From assembly GCA_964574325.1 (NCBI GenBank), contig CAZNMY010000003.1, positions 1 through 64,000 on the forward strand: a stretch of 64,000 nucleotides of DNA. The letters run 5' to 3'. Under the pieces are notes generated by a model. That model saw only the letters and a program-made list of their open reading frames with translations, had not been told where the DNA came from and searched no databases. Below are positions 40,330 through 49,135 of this stretch, piece by piece. This stretch comes from CAMDPA01 sp964574325. Its GTDB lineage: Bacteria; Pseudomonadota; Alphaproteobacteria; Rhizobiales; Hyphomicrobiaceae. Both the position numbers and the translations under genes were made by a program. Every line of letters begins with the position of its first letter. Position 1 is the stretch's first letter.

Positions 40330-41697
40330 ATGTCGCACATGAACTCTTTGCATTTCCGCGATGCCTTGCTGCCCGCCGGATGGGCGCGCGATGTGCGCAT
40401 CGAGATCGCCGGTCGGCGCATCTGCAAGGTGACGGCGGCTGTCGCACCGGCGCCGAGCGACGAACGTCACGGAATCGCGCTGCCCGGCGTCGCGAGCCTG
40501 CACAGCCATGCCTTCCAGCGCGGCATGGCCGGCCTCGCGGAAGTCCGCGGTCCCACGTCCGATACCTTCTGGACGTGGCGCGAGACGATGTACCGCTTCG
40601 CCCTCTCGATGTCGCCGGAGGACGTGGAGGCCGTTGCGCTGCAGCTCTACTGCGAGATGCTGGAGACGGGCTTCACGCGCGTCGGCGAGTTCCACTACCT
40701 GCACCACGATCGCGACGGTAAGCCCTACGTCAACCCAGCGGAGATGGCCGCACGTATCGCCGCCGCGGCGAGCGCAAGCGGTATCGGCCTGACGCTGCTG
40801 CCCACGTTCTACGCGCACGCGACTTTCGGTGGTGCAGCCCCTCACGCGGGCCAGCGGCGCTTTATTTGTAGCGTCGACCAGTTCGCGGGTCTGGTCGAAG
40901 CATCGTCCTCCGCCATCGCTCATATGCCCGATGCGAACATCGGCGTCGCGCCACACAGCTTGCGCGCCGTGACCCCCGAAGAGCTGCGCGATGTCGTCGC
41001 GATCGCGAACGGCCGACCGGTGCACATCCACGTGGCCGAGCAGGTGAAAGAGGTCGAGGATTGCATCGCGTGGAGCGGCAGCCGGCCCGTCGAATGGCTG
41101 CTCGCCAACGCGGCCGTCGACGAACGCTGGTGCCTGATCCACGCGACCCACATGACGCAAGTGGAAACCGCGGCCGTCGCGAGCACCGGCGCGGTGGCGG
41201 GCCTGTGCCCCGTAACGGAAGCGAGCCTCGGCGATGGCACCTTCCCCGCGCGTGAGTACCTGAAAGCCGGTGGCCGCTTCGGCATCGGCACCGATTCCAA
41301 CATTCTCGTCGGTGTCGCGGACGAGCTGCGCCAGCTCGAATACGCGCAGCGTCTGGCCCTGCGCGAACGCAACATCTTCGCATCGCGCACCGACATCTCG
41401 ACCGGCCGCGCGCTGCACAAAGCGGCAGTGCGCGGCGGCGCACAAGCTCTGGCGCAGCACGTTTGCGGCCTCGCAGAAGGGGCGATCGCCGATATCGTGA
41501 CGCTGGACGCTGCCCATCCCTCGCTCGCGGGCCGACGGGACGACCAACTCATCGACGGCTGGATCTTCGCATCTCGCGGCGATGCCGTGGACTGTGTGTG
41601 GGCAGGTGGCGTCAAAGTCGTCGAAGGCGGCCGTCACCGCCTGCGGGATAGTGCCCGCCGCCAATTCGATCAGACCTTGTCGAAACTCCTCGCGTGA
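40330..41697 (+). CDS. hutF: Formimidoylglutamate deiminase (HutF)
   Basis: Converts N-formimino-L-glutamate to N-formyl-L-glutamate and ammonia in histidine degradation. The amidohydrolase-fold protein has about 455 residues. It has the metal motif PGVASLHSHAFQRGMAGLAE (HxH), and further metal and substrate residues in HIHVAEQVKEVEDC, LIHATHMTQVE and GIGTDSNILVGVADEL. SLHFRDALLPAGWARDV is the family N-terminus. The start could be 40285, 40327, 40330 or 40339, as no ribosome site stands out. Other hut genes are not adjacent. Confidence 0.88.
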   Translation: MSHMNSLHFRDALLPAGWARDVRIEIAGRRICKVTAAVAPAPSDERHGIALPGVASLHSHAFQRGMAGLAEVRGPTSDTFWTWRETMYRFALSMSPEDVEAVALQLYCEMLETGFTRVGEFHYLHHDRDGKPYVNPAEMAARIAAAASASGIGLTLLPTFYAHATFGGAAPHAGQRRFICSVDQFAGLVEASSSAIAHMPDANIGVAPHSLRAVTPEELRDVVAIANGRPVHIHVAEQVKEVEDCIAWSGSRPVEWLLANAAVDERWCLIHATHMTQVETAAVASTGAVAGLCPVTEASLGDGTFPAREYLKAGGRFGIGTDSNILVGVADELRQLEYAQRLALRERNIFASRTDISTGRALHKAAVRGGAQALAQHVCGLAEGAIADIVTLDAAHPSLAGRRDDQLIDGWIFASRGDAVDCVWAGGVKVVEGGRHRLRDSARRQFDQTLSKLLA

Positions 41698-41744
41698 CGG
41701 CAGGATGCAAGCCCCACCTTTGCCGACGCGCGGAGCAGTGACGA

Positions 41745-42893
41745 ATGGCGCTCGATCCGGAAACCTTCAGGCTGCTTCGCGAGACCGTTGCGCGCTTCGT
41801 CACGGAGCGCCTGATCCCGCGCGAGGACGAGGTCGTGGAGACCAATGCCGTTCCAGCCGACGTCGTTGACGAGATGAAGGCGCTGGGCCTGTTCGGCTTG
41901 TCGATTTCGCCCGACCACGGTGGGCTCGGCCTCACCATGTCCGAAGAGGTCCAGGTCGTGTTCGAGCTCGGCCGCGCCTCACCCGCCTTCCGCTCGGTCG
42001 CCGGAACCAATATCGGGATCGGCTCACAATCGATCGTCATGGCGGGCACGGACGCGCAGAAGGCGAAGTATCTGCCGGCGCTTGCATCGGGAGATCTGAT
42101 CGGCTCGTTCGCGCTGACCGAACCCGATGCCGGCTCCGATGCCATGGCGCTGCGAACTTCCGCGACGAGGGACGGCGGCCACTACGTCCTGAATGGCACC
42201 AAGCGCTACATCACCAACGCACCCTCAGCGGGGCTGTTTTCCGTCATGGCGCGAACCGCACCGGAGCGGAAGGCCGATGCCATCTCGTGCTTTCTCGTGG
42301 AGGCGGGCACGCCCGGCATGCGCGTCGGCACGCCCGACAGGAAAATGGGCCAGCGCGGCGCGCTCACGTGTGACGTCGTCTTCGAGGACTGCCGCGTGCC
42401 TGCGTCCGCGCTGCTCGGCGGCATCGAGGGAAACGGCTTCCGCACCGCGATGAAAGTGCTCGACAAGGGCCGCCTCCATATCGCGGCACTCTGCGTCGGC
42501 ATTGCCGACCGTCTGATCCGCGAATCGGTACTCTACGCGAAGCAGCGCCGTCAGTTCGGACAGCCGATCGCCGAGTTCCAGTTGATCCAGGCGATGCTCG
42601 CCGACAGTGAGGCCGACACGTATGCAGCGCGCTGCATGATCCTCGACGCGGCAAGGCTGCGCGACGAAGGCGCGAACACCACGCGACAGGCGGCGTGCGC
42701 GAAGATGTTCGCGTCCGAGATGGTCGGTCGCATCGCCGATCGCGCCGTGCAGATATTCGGCGGCGCCGGCTACATGGCGGAATATCCGGTGGAGCGCTTC
42801 TACCGCGACGTGCGGCTGTTCCGGATCTTCGAGGGCACGACGCAGATCCAGCAACTCGTCATCGCCCGCGAACTTCTCAAGTCGATCGAGTGA
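41745..42893 (+). CDS. Acyl-CoA dehydrogenase
   Basis: A 382-residue FAD flavoprotein that oxidises acyl-CoA thioesters to enoyl-CoA. Signature segments are FALTEPDAGSDAMALRTSAT, GTKRYITNAPSA, the RRQFGQPIAEFQLIQAMLAD helix, and QIFGGAGYMAEYPVERFYRD followed by a Glu-containing RIFEGTTQIQ. The catalytic base position has Glu in FEGTTQ, as in medium-chain enzymes. It starts 47 bases after hutF and is followed 22 bases on by a substrate-binding protein gene. The chain length or branched substrate is not determined. Confidence 0.92.
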   Translation: MALDPETFRLLRETVARFVTERLIPREDEVVETNAVPADVVDEMKALGLFGLSISPDHGGLGLTMSEEVQVVFELGRASPAFRSVAGTNIGIGSQSIVMAGTDAQKAKYLPALASGDLIGSFALTEPDAGSDAMALRTSATRDGGHYVLNGTKRYITNAPSAGLFSVMARTAPERKADAISCFLVEAGTPGMRVGTPDRKMGQRGALTCDVVFEDCRVPASALLGGIEGNGFRTAMKVLDKGRLHIAALCVGIADRLIRESVLYAKQRRQFGQPIAEFQLIQAMLADSEADTYAARCMILDAARLRDEGANTTRQAACAKMFASEMVGRIADRAVQIFGGAGYMAEYPVERFYRDVRLFRIFEGTTQIQQLVIARELLKSIE

Positions 42894-42915
42894 AGCGAAT
42901 GAAAGGTATTCCGAG

Positions 42916-43620
42916 ATGACGGCGACAGCACGCGAGATCACGGTGCTCAGCACCACGGCATTGCAAACGACGCTCGAAGCACTCGCGCCCGAGTTCGAGC
43001 GCGCTACCGGCTATCGGCTCACATTCCATTTCGGGCCGTCCGGCCGCATGGCGAACCGGGTCGGAGACGGCGAAGCGAACGACCTCGCGATCGTCACGGG
43101 GGCGGGCATCGACGATCTCGTCGCGAAAGGGCGCATCGTGGCGGGCACGAGAGCCGACATCGCGCGTTCCAAAATCGGTGCCGCCGTCCAGAAAGGTTCG
43201 CGGCGGCCGGACATTTCAACGGTCGCCGCCTTCAAGCAGACGTTGCTCGAAGCAGACACGATCGGGATGAGCAATCCTGTCGGCGGCGCTCATCTCGCCA
43301 AGGTTTTCGAGACCCTGGGCATCGCCGACGCGATGAAGATCAAATCGACTTATGGTCCCGGTGGTCCGGAAGGTCTGATCGGAAAGTATCTTCTCCGCAA
43401 GGAAGTCGAGTTCGGCCTGCAGCAGATGCCTGAACTGATGGCCGTCGACGGAATCGACATTCTCGGGCCGATCCCCGCTGAGTTGCAGCTCGATACGGTT
43501 TTCTCGGCTGGAATTTCAACGGCCGCGAACAATCCCGACGGCGCGAAGCAATGGATCGACTACCTGCGCACTCTCCCAGCCGTCGCCGTCATCGAGGCCA
43601 AGGGCATGCAGCCCGGTTGA
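42916..43620 (+). CDS. ModA-like substrate-binding-fold protein without a signal peptide
   Basis: A 234-residue protein with the type II binding-protein fold of molybdate-binding ModA (LSTTALQTTLEALAPEFERA, FHFGPSGRMANRV, ARSKIGAAVQKGS, SNPVGGAHLAKVFETLGI). It lacks a signal peptide, so it is probably cytoplasmic, a feature of a family branch sometimes next to oxidoreductases. No ABC permease or ATPase gene is adjacent. It may bind a small anion or act as a sensor. The function is unassigned. Confidence 0.7.
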   Translation: MTATAREITVLSTTALQTTLEALAPEFERATGYRLTFHFGPSGRMANRVGDGEANDLAIVTGAGIDDLVAKGRIVAGTRADIARSKIGAAVQKGSRRPDISTVAAFKQTLLEADTIGMSNPVGGAHLAKVFETLGIADAMKIKSTYGPGGPEGLIGKYLLRKEVEFGLQQMPELMAVDGIDILGPIPAELQLDTVFSAGISTAANNPDGAKQWIDYLRTLPAVAVIEAKGMQPG

Positions 43621-43764
43621 GCCCGTCTGCAAGCGCGGATTCTCTTCGCGCAGAGCTGGTTCTGCAGCAACGGGAGCGATCTCTGCGGCTTCTGACATCC
43701 AGAGCCTTGCAGCACGACGCCGCGCAACACATCTAAGTTGGATGAACCGATGAGGATCATCGTC

Positions 43765-44316
43765 ATGAGCCAGTACAACGTCGCAGTGATCGTCGGCAGC
43801 CTTCGGCGCGACAGCCTCAATAAGAAGCTGGCCGCAGCCCTCGCCGAATTGGCGCCGCCGGAGTTTTCGTTTCATATCTTACGGATCGATGATCTGCCGC
43901 TTTACAATCAGGACGACGACGCCGATCAGGCCGCATCCGTAAAGCGCCTGAAGTCGGAGATTGCATCGTCCCGAGCCGTGTTGTTCGTCACGCCGGAGTA
44001 CAACCGCTCGATACCCGGCGTGCTGAAGAACGCGATCGATCATGCTTCGCGACCCTATGGCCAGAGCGTGTGGGGTGGCAAGCCTGCGGGTGTGATCGGT
44101 GTGTCGGTCGGCGCGATCGGCACCGCAGTGGCCCAACAAAACCTGCGCAACATTCTCGCCTATTTGGATGCGCCGACGATGGGCCAGCCCGAAGCATTCA
44201 TTCAGGCCAAGGAAGGCCTGTTCGAAGCAGATGGCAGCATCGGCGCTGGAAGCCGTCAGTTCCTGCAAGGCTGGATGGACCGCTACGTCGCCTGGGTGAA
44301 GAAGCACGTGGATTGA
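43765..44316 (+). CDS. NADPH-dependent FMN reductase (ChrR-like)
   Basis: A 183-residue flavodoxin-fold quinone or FMN reductase. The phosphate-binding loop is VAVIVGSLRRDSLNKKLA and the second signature VLFVTPEYNRSIPGVLKNAI, both typical of the ChrR/NfsB-independent group that reduces quinones and chromate. ATG 43765 fits the family start; an upstream ATG at 43738 adds nine residues. It is convergent with the ROK gene. Confidence 0.88.
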   Translation: MSQYNVAVIVGSLRRDSLNKKLAAALAELAPPEFSFHILRIDDLPLYNQDDDADQAASVKRLKSEIASSRAVLFVTPEYNRSIPGVLKNAIDHASRPYGQSVWGGKPAGVIGVSVGAIGTAVAQQNLRNILAYLDAPTMGQPEAFIQAKEGLFEADGSIGAGSRQFLQGWMDRYVAWVKKHVD

Positions 44317-44503
44317 ATTCACCTGCCGTCTCCTACCACGTATTCGTGGCCGCGGAGGCGACCATCCACGACACCGGCAGATGATTTGGATACCGACACC
44401 CGACTTCCGACCGGTCCTGTCGGTCGGGGCCGGAACTGCGGCCCGACGCCAGTGCGCGTCGTCTGGGTGCAGTTGGCGCGCGGCACGGCTTTCCGTTTCG
44501 GCG

Positions 44504-45418
44504 CTACCACAACCGTGCAGCACCTCTGACGCCACTCGCGTCGCCCCATCGCGGCGGGCGTATCGTGATGCGTGGTGCCGCGGCGAAGACGTAGGGCGCG
44601 GCGAGCTTTGGCAGATCTGAATACAAGCCTTCGAGCTTCGACAGCCCGCCGCCCAGCACGATCACTTCCGGATCGATGAGATTGACGACATGCGCGATAC
44701 CGCGCGCGAGGCGGTCGGCGTGCCGTGCCAACGTCTCGCGTGCCACCTCGTCGCCGTCAGCAGCCCGCGCCGCGATAGCATCTGCGGTCGTATCCTCGCC
44801 CGTCCGGCGCGTGTGATCGGCGGCAAGTCCCGTCCCAGACACCCACTGCTCGAGACACCCCGCGCGCCCACACCAGCACACCGGCCCCGGATGCTCGTCG
44901 TCGCGCGCCCACGGCAGGGGATTGTGCCCCCACTCGCCGCCGATCGCGTTCGGCCCGTCGACCAGCTTGCCGTCGAACACGACGCCTCCGCCGCAGCCCG
45001 TCCCGATGATGATCCCGAATACAGAACGCGCGCCCGCACCCGATCCATCGCGGGCCTCGGACAGCGCCAGGCAGTTCGCGTCGTTGGCGATCCGGACCGG
45101 ACGCCCGAGCCGTGCCGTCAGGTCGGTGAGGATGTTGCGACCGTTCAGCCAGGTCGAATTGGAACCCTGGGATTGTCCGGTCACCGGCGAGATCGACCCT
45201 GGTGCGCCGATCCCGACGCTGCCGCGCACCCCGGCATCGGCCTCGATCATGGCGACCATATCAGCGATCGCTTCGATGCTGCCCCCATAGTTGCCGCGAG
45301 GCGCAGGGATGCGGCGGTTGGCGAGGACCGCGTCGCCGGCACCCAGCATCACGCCTTCGATCTTTGTGCCGCCGAGATCGATTCCGATCCTGTTCACATT
45401 GGAAACCGGACTGTCCAT
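44504..45418 (-). CDS. ROK-family sugar kinase (fructokinase/glucokinase-like)
   Basis: A 304-residue ROK kinase. It has the ATP motif GIDLGGTKIEGVML, the catalytic Asp in RIANDANCLALSEARDG, the sugar-binding GEWGHNP, and the zinc motif CWCGRAGCLEQWVSGTGL. This layout is typical of fructokinase Mak or N-acetylglucosamine kinase. The start is ATG 45418. It lies 3 bases downstream of the DUF3572 gene, with which it may be cotranscribed. The sugar is not resolved. Confidence 0.88.
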   Translation of the reverse strand: MDSPVSNVNRIGIDLGGTKIEGVMLGAGDAVLANRRIPAPRGNYGGSIEAIADMVAMIEADAGVRGSVGIGAPGSISPVTGQSQGSNSTWLNGRNILTDLTARLGRPVRIANDANCLALSEARDGSGAGARSVFGIIIGTGCGGGVVFDGKLVDGPNAIGGEWGHNPLPWARDDEHPGPVCWCGRAGCLEQWVSGTGLAADHTRRTGEDTTADAIAARAADGDEVARETLARHADRLARGIAHVVNLIDPEVIVLGGGLSKLEGLYSDLPKLAAPYVFAAAPRITIRPPRWGDASGVRGAARLW

Positions 45419-45421
45419 GGC

Positions 45422-45802
45422 TCAGGTCCCAGGTCCCGCCCACCGCTTCGACGACCGCTTGGAGGTGGACCGCCCCGACGTGTTCCCGGACGTGTAATTC
45501 TCCGCCGCGAACCGTTTCGCGTCGCCTCCGCCCGCCAGCTCTTCCCGTGCCGGCGCGATGGCCCCTGGGTCGATACCCGCCTCTGCCGAGAACACCATCA
45601 GCAGCGATTCGTCGGACAGCAGGTAATCGAGCACGCCCGCCTGCCCCTCCGGCGTACCGGCGGTGGCCTTCAACTCGCCCGGCGAAATACCGGTGGCGGC
45701 CAGGAAGCGGCCGAGCCGCTCGCCGTCCTCTGTCAGGAACACGAGGGCGGCGAGCCCTATCGACTCGGCGTCGACGCGGGCACCGGATTCCTGTCGCTGC
45801 AT
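45422..45802 (-). CDS. DUF3572 family protein
   Basis: A 126-residue protein of the alphaproteobacterial DUF3572 family, usually encoded beside divK. Its core is AESIGLAALVFLTEDGERLG, FLAATGISPGEL and VLDYLLSDESLLMVFSAEAG. The last 35 residues are Ser/Thr/Arg-rich. It is divergent from divK across about 150 bases. Function unknown. Confidence 0.82.
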   Translation of the reverse strand: MQRQESGARVDAESIGLAALVFLTEDGERLGRFLAATGISPGELKATAGTPEGQAGVLDYLLSDESLLMVFSAEAGIDPGAIAPAREELAGGGDAKRFAAENYTSGNTSGRSTSKRSSKRWAGPGT

Positions 45803-45951
45803 ATATTCGCCTCCGTCGTTCGATCGGTCGCTCGAAAAGTGGTCTGGGCTCTACACCTTAAACTGTTGGTTAGTGCTTCGTGAGCAAACTGCACATATCA
45901 GCCGCCATTCGAATCGGTGCACAATTGGCGGCATCTAGAGTCGAGCCACCC

Positions 45952-46380
45952 ATGACCATTCAGCATCGCAGCGGTACCTTAGGTGGACTGCGACCCGGAA
46001 TGCGCCGGGCGGGGAAGACTGTCCTCATCGTCGAGGACAATGAGCTCAATATGAAGCTGTTCCATGATCTGCTCGACGCGCATGGGTATGCAACCCTGCA
46101 GACGCGCAACGGCATGGACGCTCTGAAGCTCGCCCGGGAACACCGTCCTGATCTCATCCTGATGGACATCCAGCTTCCAGAAGTGTCGGGCCTCGAGGTC
46201 ACGAAGTGGCTCAAGGAGGACGACGATCTGCGCGCCATCCCTGTCGTTGCGGTCACGGCATTCGCGATGAAGGGCGACGAGGAGCGGATCCGGCAGGGCG
46301 GTTGCGAGGCCTATCTGTCGAAGCCGATCTCCGTGATGAGCTTCGTCGATACGGTGCGCCGGTTCATTGGTGATGCCTGA
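45952..46380 (+). CDS. divK: Response regulator DivK
   Basis: Single-domain response regulator of the alphaproteobacterial cell-division and polarity pathway, phosphorylated by PleC/DivJ-type kinases. The receiver domain reads TVLIVEDNELNMKLFHDLLD, has the phosphoacceptor Asp in DLILMDIQLPEVSGLEV and the conserved Lys in YLSKPISVMSF. Only the receiver is present, as in DivK. ATG 45952 is annotated; ATG 46000 gives the usual compact DivK start and is a good alternative. pleD follows 76 bases on. Confidence 0.9.
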   Translation: MTIQHRSGTLGGLRPGMRRAGKTVLIVEDNELNMKLFHDLLDAHGYATLQTRNGMDALKLAREHRPDLILMDIQLPEVSGLEVTKWLKEDDDLRAIPVVAVTAFAMKGDEERIRQGGCEAYLSKPISVMSFVDTVRRFIGDA

Positions 46381-46456
46381 AGTGGTGAACCTGAAAAGGT
46401 GAGCCTGAATAGATCTGGTGATGCTGGGCGGCTGGGCTCGGCAGTGAGGGTTTGTA

Positions 46457-47824
46457 ATGACGGCGCGTGTATTGGTGGTCGACGACATTCTGGCCAACGT
46501 CAAGTTGCTGGAAGCCAGGCTTCAGGCTGAGTACTTCGAGGTTCTGACCGCCAACAGCGGCCAGGCGGCGCTCGATATCTGCGCGCGCGAGCGCATCGAT
46601 ATCGTCCTTCTCGATGTGATGATGCCGGGCATGGACGGCTTCGAGGTTTGCCGGCGGCTGAAGACGGCGCCGGCGACCAGCCATGTCCCGGTGATCATGG
46701 TGACTGCGCTCGACCAGCCTTCCGACAAGGTGCAGGGCCTGGAGGCCGGCGCCGACGATTTCCTGACGAAGCCCGTGGACGACATCGCGCTCATCACGCG
46801 CGTCAAGAATCTCGCGCGCCTCAAGGCGCTGCACGACGAGATGACGATGCGGGCCTCGACCACGCAGCAACTGGGGCTTGGACCGCAGGCGCTGGCCAAG
46901 GCGCTTCGCGGCGAGAGCGGCCGCATCATGCTGGTCGACGACCATCCCCGTTCCGCGGCTCGCATTCTCGAGGCGCTGACCAAGTCGCATGACGCATTCG
47001 TCGAGCGCGACATCCAGAACGCACTCATGAAGGTGACGCAGTACAGCTTCGACTTGCTGATCGTCAGCCTTTCGCTTCAGGGCGCGGACGGCCTGCGCCT
47101 CTGCAGCCAGGTCCGCTCGCTCGATCGCACGCGCCATCTGCCCATCATCATCCTGGTCGAGCCCGGCGACGACGCGCGTCTGCTGCGCGGCCTCGACATG
47201 GGCGTCAACGACTACCTCCTCCGCCCGATCGATCGCAACGAGATGCTGGCGCGCTGCAAGACGCAGATCCGCCGCAAGCGCCATGGCGACTTCCTGCGCA
47301 CCCGCATCGAAGAAAGCGTCGAGCACGCCGTCACCGACGCGCTCACCGGCTTGCACAATCGGCGCTACATGGAAGGCCATCTGCGCACGCTGGTCGAGGA
47401 GGCGGTTTCGAGCGGCCGGCCACTGTCCGTGATGGTTGCCGACATCGACTTCTTCAAGAAAGTCAACGACACCTACGGCCACGACGGCGGCGACAACGTG
47501 CTGCGCGAGTTCGCGGCCCGCTTGAAGCGCAACACCCGCGGCATCGATCTGGCTTGTCGGATGGGCGGCGAGGAGTTCGTCGTCATCATGCCGGAAACGG
47601 AGATGGAGCGGGCCCAGCAGGTGGCGGAACGACTGCGGGCCATGATCGCGGCCGAGCCTTTCAAGATCAATGCGACGACTCTCGCCAACGTCACGGCAAG
47701 CGTAGGCGTCGCGACGCTGGAAGGCCTGGACGAGACGCCGGAGAGCATTTTCAAGCGCGCCGACAACGCGCTGTATGCGGCCAAACGCGAAGGCCGGAAC
47801 CGCGTTGTCGCCCAGGCGGCATGA
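46457..47824 (+). CDS. pleD: Diguanylate cyclase response regulator PleD
   Basis: Makes c-di-GMP to drive the swarmer-to-stalked or motile-to-sessile switch. The 455-residue protein has two receiver domains: residues 1-120 with DIVLLDVMMPGMDG, and about 155-270, degenerate with DLLIVSLSLQGADG. A GGDEF domain follows with the active site MGGEEF and DALTGLHNRRYM. The first receiver is the phosphorylated one; the second is an adaptor for dimerisation. Size and order match the Caulobacter protein. An intrinsic terminator follows its stop. Confidence 0.95.
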   Translation: MTARVLVVDDILANVKLLEARLQAEYFEVLTANSGQAALDICARERIDIVLLDVMMPGMDGFEVCRRLKTAPATSHVPVIMVTALDQPSDKVQGLEAGADDFLTKPVDDIALITRVKNLARLKALHDEMTMRASTTQQLGLGPQALAKALRGESGRIMLVDDHPRSAARILEALTKSHDAFVERDIQNALMKVTQYSFDLLIVSLSLQGADGLRLCSQVRSLDRTRHLPIIILVEPGDDARLLRGLDMGVNDYLLRPIDRNEMLARCKTQIRRKRHGDFLRTRIEESVEHAVTDALTGLHNRRYMEGHLRTLVEEAVSSGRPLSVMVADIDFFKKVNDTYGHDGGDNVLREFAARLKRNTRGIDLACRMGGEEFVVIMPETEMERAQQVAERLRAMIAAEPFKINATTLANVTASVGVATLEGLDETPESIFKRADNALYAAKREGRNRVVAQAA

Positions 47825-47855
47825 CGCGATCGGTTACCGCCGAGGTTTGCGCTGG

Positions 47856-47889
47856 ACCCGCCCGCTGCCGAGAGGTGGCGGGCTTTTTC
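47856..47889 (+). terminator. Intrinsic terminator after pleD
   Basis: GCCCGC at 47860-47865 pairs with GCGGGC at 47878-47883 and is followed by TTTTT. The hairpin begins 32 bases after the pleD stop. Confidence 0.75.
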
Positions 47890-48450
47890 TATCGCGCCCA
47901 ACCTCTCCCCGGCGCGCGCGGACCTGATATCTGCCGGCAAAGCAAATTTCTTCAGTGTGCACAATTTGCGACACAATGGCGCCGCAGTGAGCAGGTAGAT
48001 TATTTTCACTTGACAAGCTGCAGTTGAGCAACATCATAAGTTGTCAAGTCGATGCCGGAACTGCCATTTTCGGATGGCGAGAAGAGGGGAACGCAGAATT
48101 GCTCCCGTCTGGTGGCATGGCCGAGGCGAGTTGTGCCGAGGCCGTCCAGCCGCCGCGATCAGGAGCCGAAAGAGTGCTCTCGTGGCTCAGGTCCGCCGCA
48201 TCTCCTGAAACACGGGCACATGATCGACCTGGCGACCGGTGATGGCCTCCTCGGGAGCCAAGACGGTCGATCGGAAATCAGGTGGTTGCCAACGCCCTCT
48301 TTGGTAGCTGTCTGATAAGAGGTCAGGGGACGTGGCGAGCTTGGTTTCACCCCGCTGCCGAGCAATGTCACGGCCCCTGACCGATCCTCTCCCCCGATTG
48401 TCCAGACCGGCCTTCCCCGAACTCTCGTCGCGCCTTGGCCGCACCGACGG
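47890..48450. other. Intergenic region between pleD and rpmG
   Basis: I see no supported gene. It holds the inverted repeat at 48008-48049 and is bounded by the terminators of pleD and rpmG. Several frames read through it, but none has a recognisable domain or start site. Confidence 0.6.
48008..48049. repeat. Nine-base perfect inverted repeat with 24-base spacer
   Basis: ACTTGACAA (48008-48016) and TTGTCAAGT (48041-48049) are exact reverse complements. The AT-rich spacer contains CATCATAAG. It stands alone between two terminators; it may be a regulatory site or a structured transcript. Confidence 0.4.
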
Positions 48451-48479
48451 AAAAAGCCCCTGCGGTGAAGCAAGGGCTT
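48451..48479 (-). terminator. Intrinsic terminator of rpmG
   Basis: On the minus strand AAGCCCTTGC pairs with GCAGGGGCTT (one mismatch) around a short loop and is followed by TTTTT. It lies 34 bases after the rpmG stop. Confidence 0.75.
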
Positions 48480-48512
48480 GAACAGGCGCAGCTAATTTGG
48501 CTGCAGCGCAGA

Positions 48513-48680
48513 TTACTTGATCTTCGTTTCCTTGAAGTCGACGTGCTTGCGCGCGATCGGGTCGTACTTCTTGAACGTCAGCTTCTCCGTGGATGTGCGC
48601 GGGTTCTTCTTGGTGACGTAGAAGAAGCCGGTGCCTGCGGACGAGATCAGCTTGATTTTCTGAGTGACTGGCTTGGCCAT
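48513..48680 (-). CDS. rpmG: 50S ribosomal protein L33
   Basis: A 55-residue large-subunit ribosomal protein. The product begins MAKPVTQKIKLISSAGTGFF and continues with VTKKNPRTSTEKL and KYDPIARKHVDFKE. The zinc-binding cysteines of the C+ form are absent, as is normal for alphaproteobacterial L33. The start is ATG 48680; a terminator follows the stop. It is the usual neighbour of divK-pleD in this order. Confidence 0.97.
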   Translation of the reverse strand: MAKPVTQKIKLISSAGTGFFYVTKKNPRTSTEKLTFKKYDPIARKHVDFKETKIK

Positions 48681-48875
48681 TGGAGTTCCTCGAAAGGTGC
48701 GGCCCGCTTACAACCTGCTCGCGAGGAGGGATGCGAGTAGGTGCGTTTGGGCGGCAAAAAGGCGAATTGGCGAATGTGGGCGGTCCTGATCGGCGGGCGC
48801 GCATGTGGGCGGCAAATTACTCGCCCCGTCCGAAGTGTCAAGGCGGCGATAGCCGCAGCCACGCTATTCCCTTCA

Positions 48876-49097
48876 TCACAACATTTCCTTTATCGCCTTG
48901 ATCAGCGACCGGTCGATGCTGATCAGCGCCGCGTCCTGCGGCAGGTCCAGCGCCGCCCGGTCCTGCTCTGAGACCGCCCGCCCCTGAAGGACCACACGCC
49001 CGTCCTTGGTCAGATAGATCGACGACGCCCCGCCAGGATCCGTCCCGTCGTCGTCGTCGCCCTTCCACACCAGCTCCACCCTGAACGTCATGGCCAT
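48876..49097 (-). CDS. Small conserved-looking cytoplasmic protein, unknown function
   Basis: A 73-residue protein with a plausible beta-rich start (MAMTFRVELVWKGDDDDG) and a helical end (DAALISIDRSLIKAIKEML). A second ATG two codons in is equally possible. It lies 38 bases downstream of the GMC oxidoreductase gene on the same strand. I do not recognise a family, but codon use and position favour a real gene. Confidence 0.6.
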   Translation of the reverse strand: MAMTFRVELVWKGDDDDGTDPGGASSIYLTKDGRVVLQGRAVSEQDRAALDLPQDAALISIDRSLIKAIKEML

Positions 49098-49135
49098 CTC
49101 GGCGCTTCTCCTGGTTGGATTTTCGTGCAGCCAAT

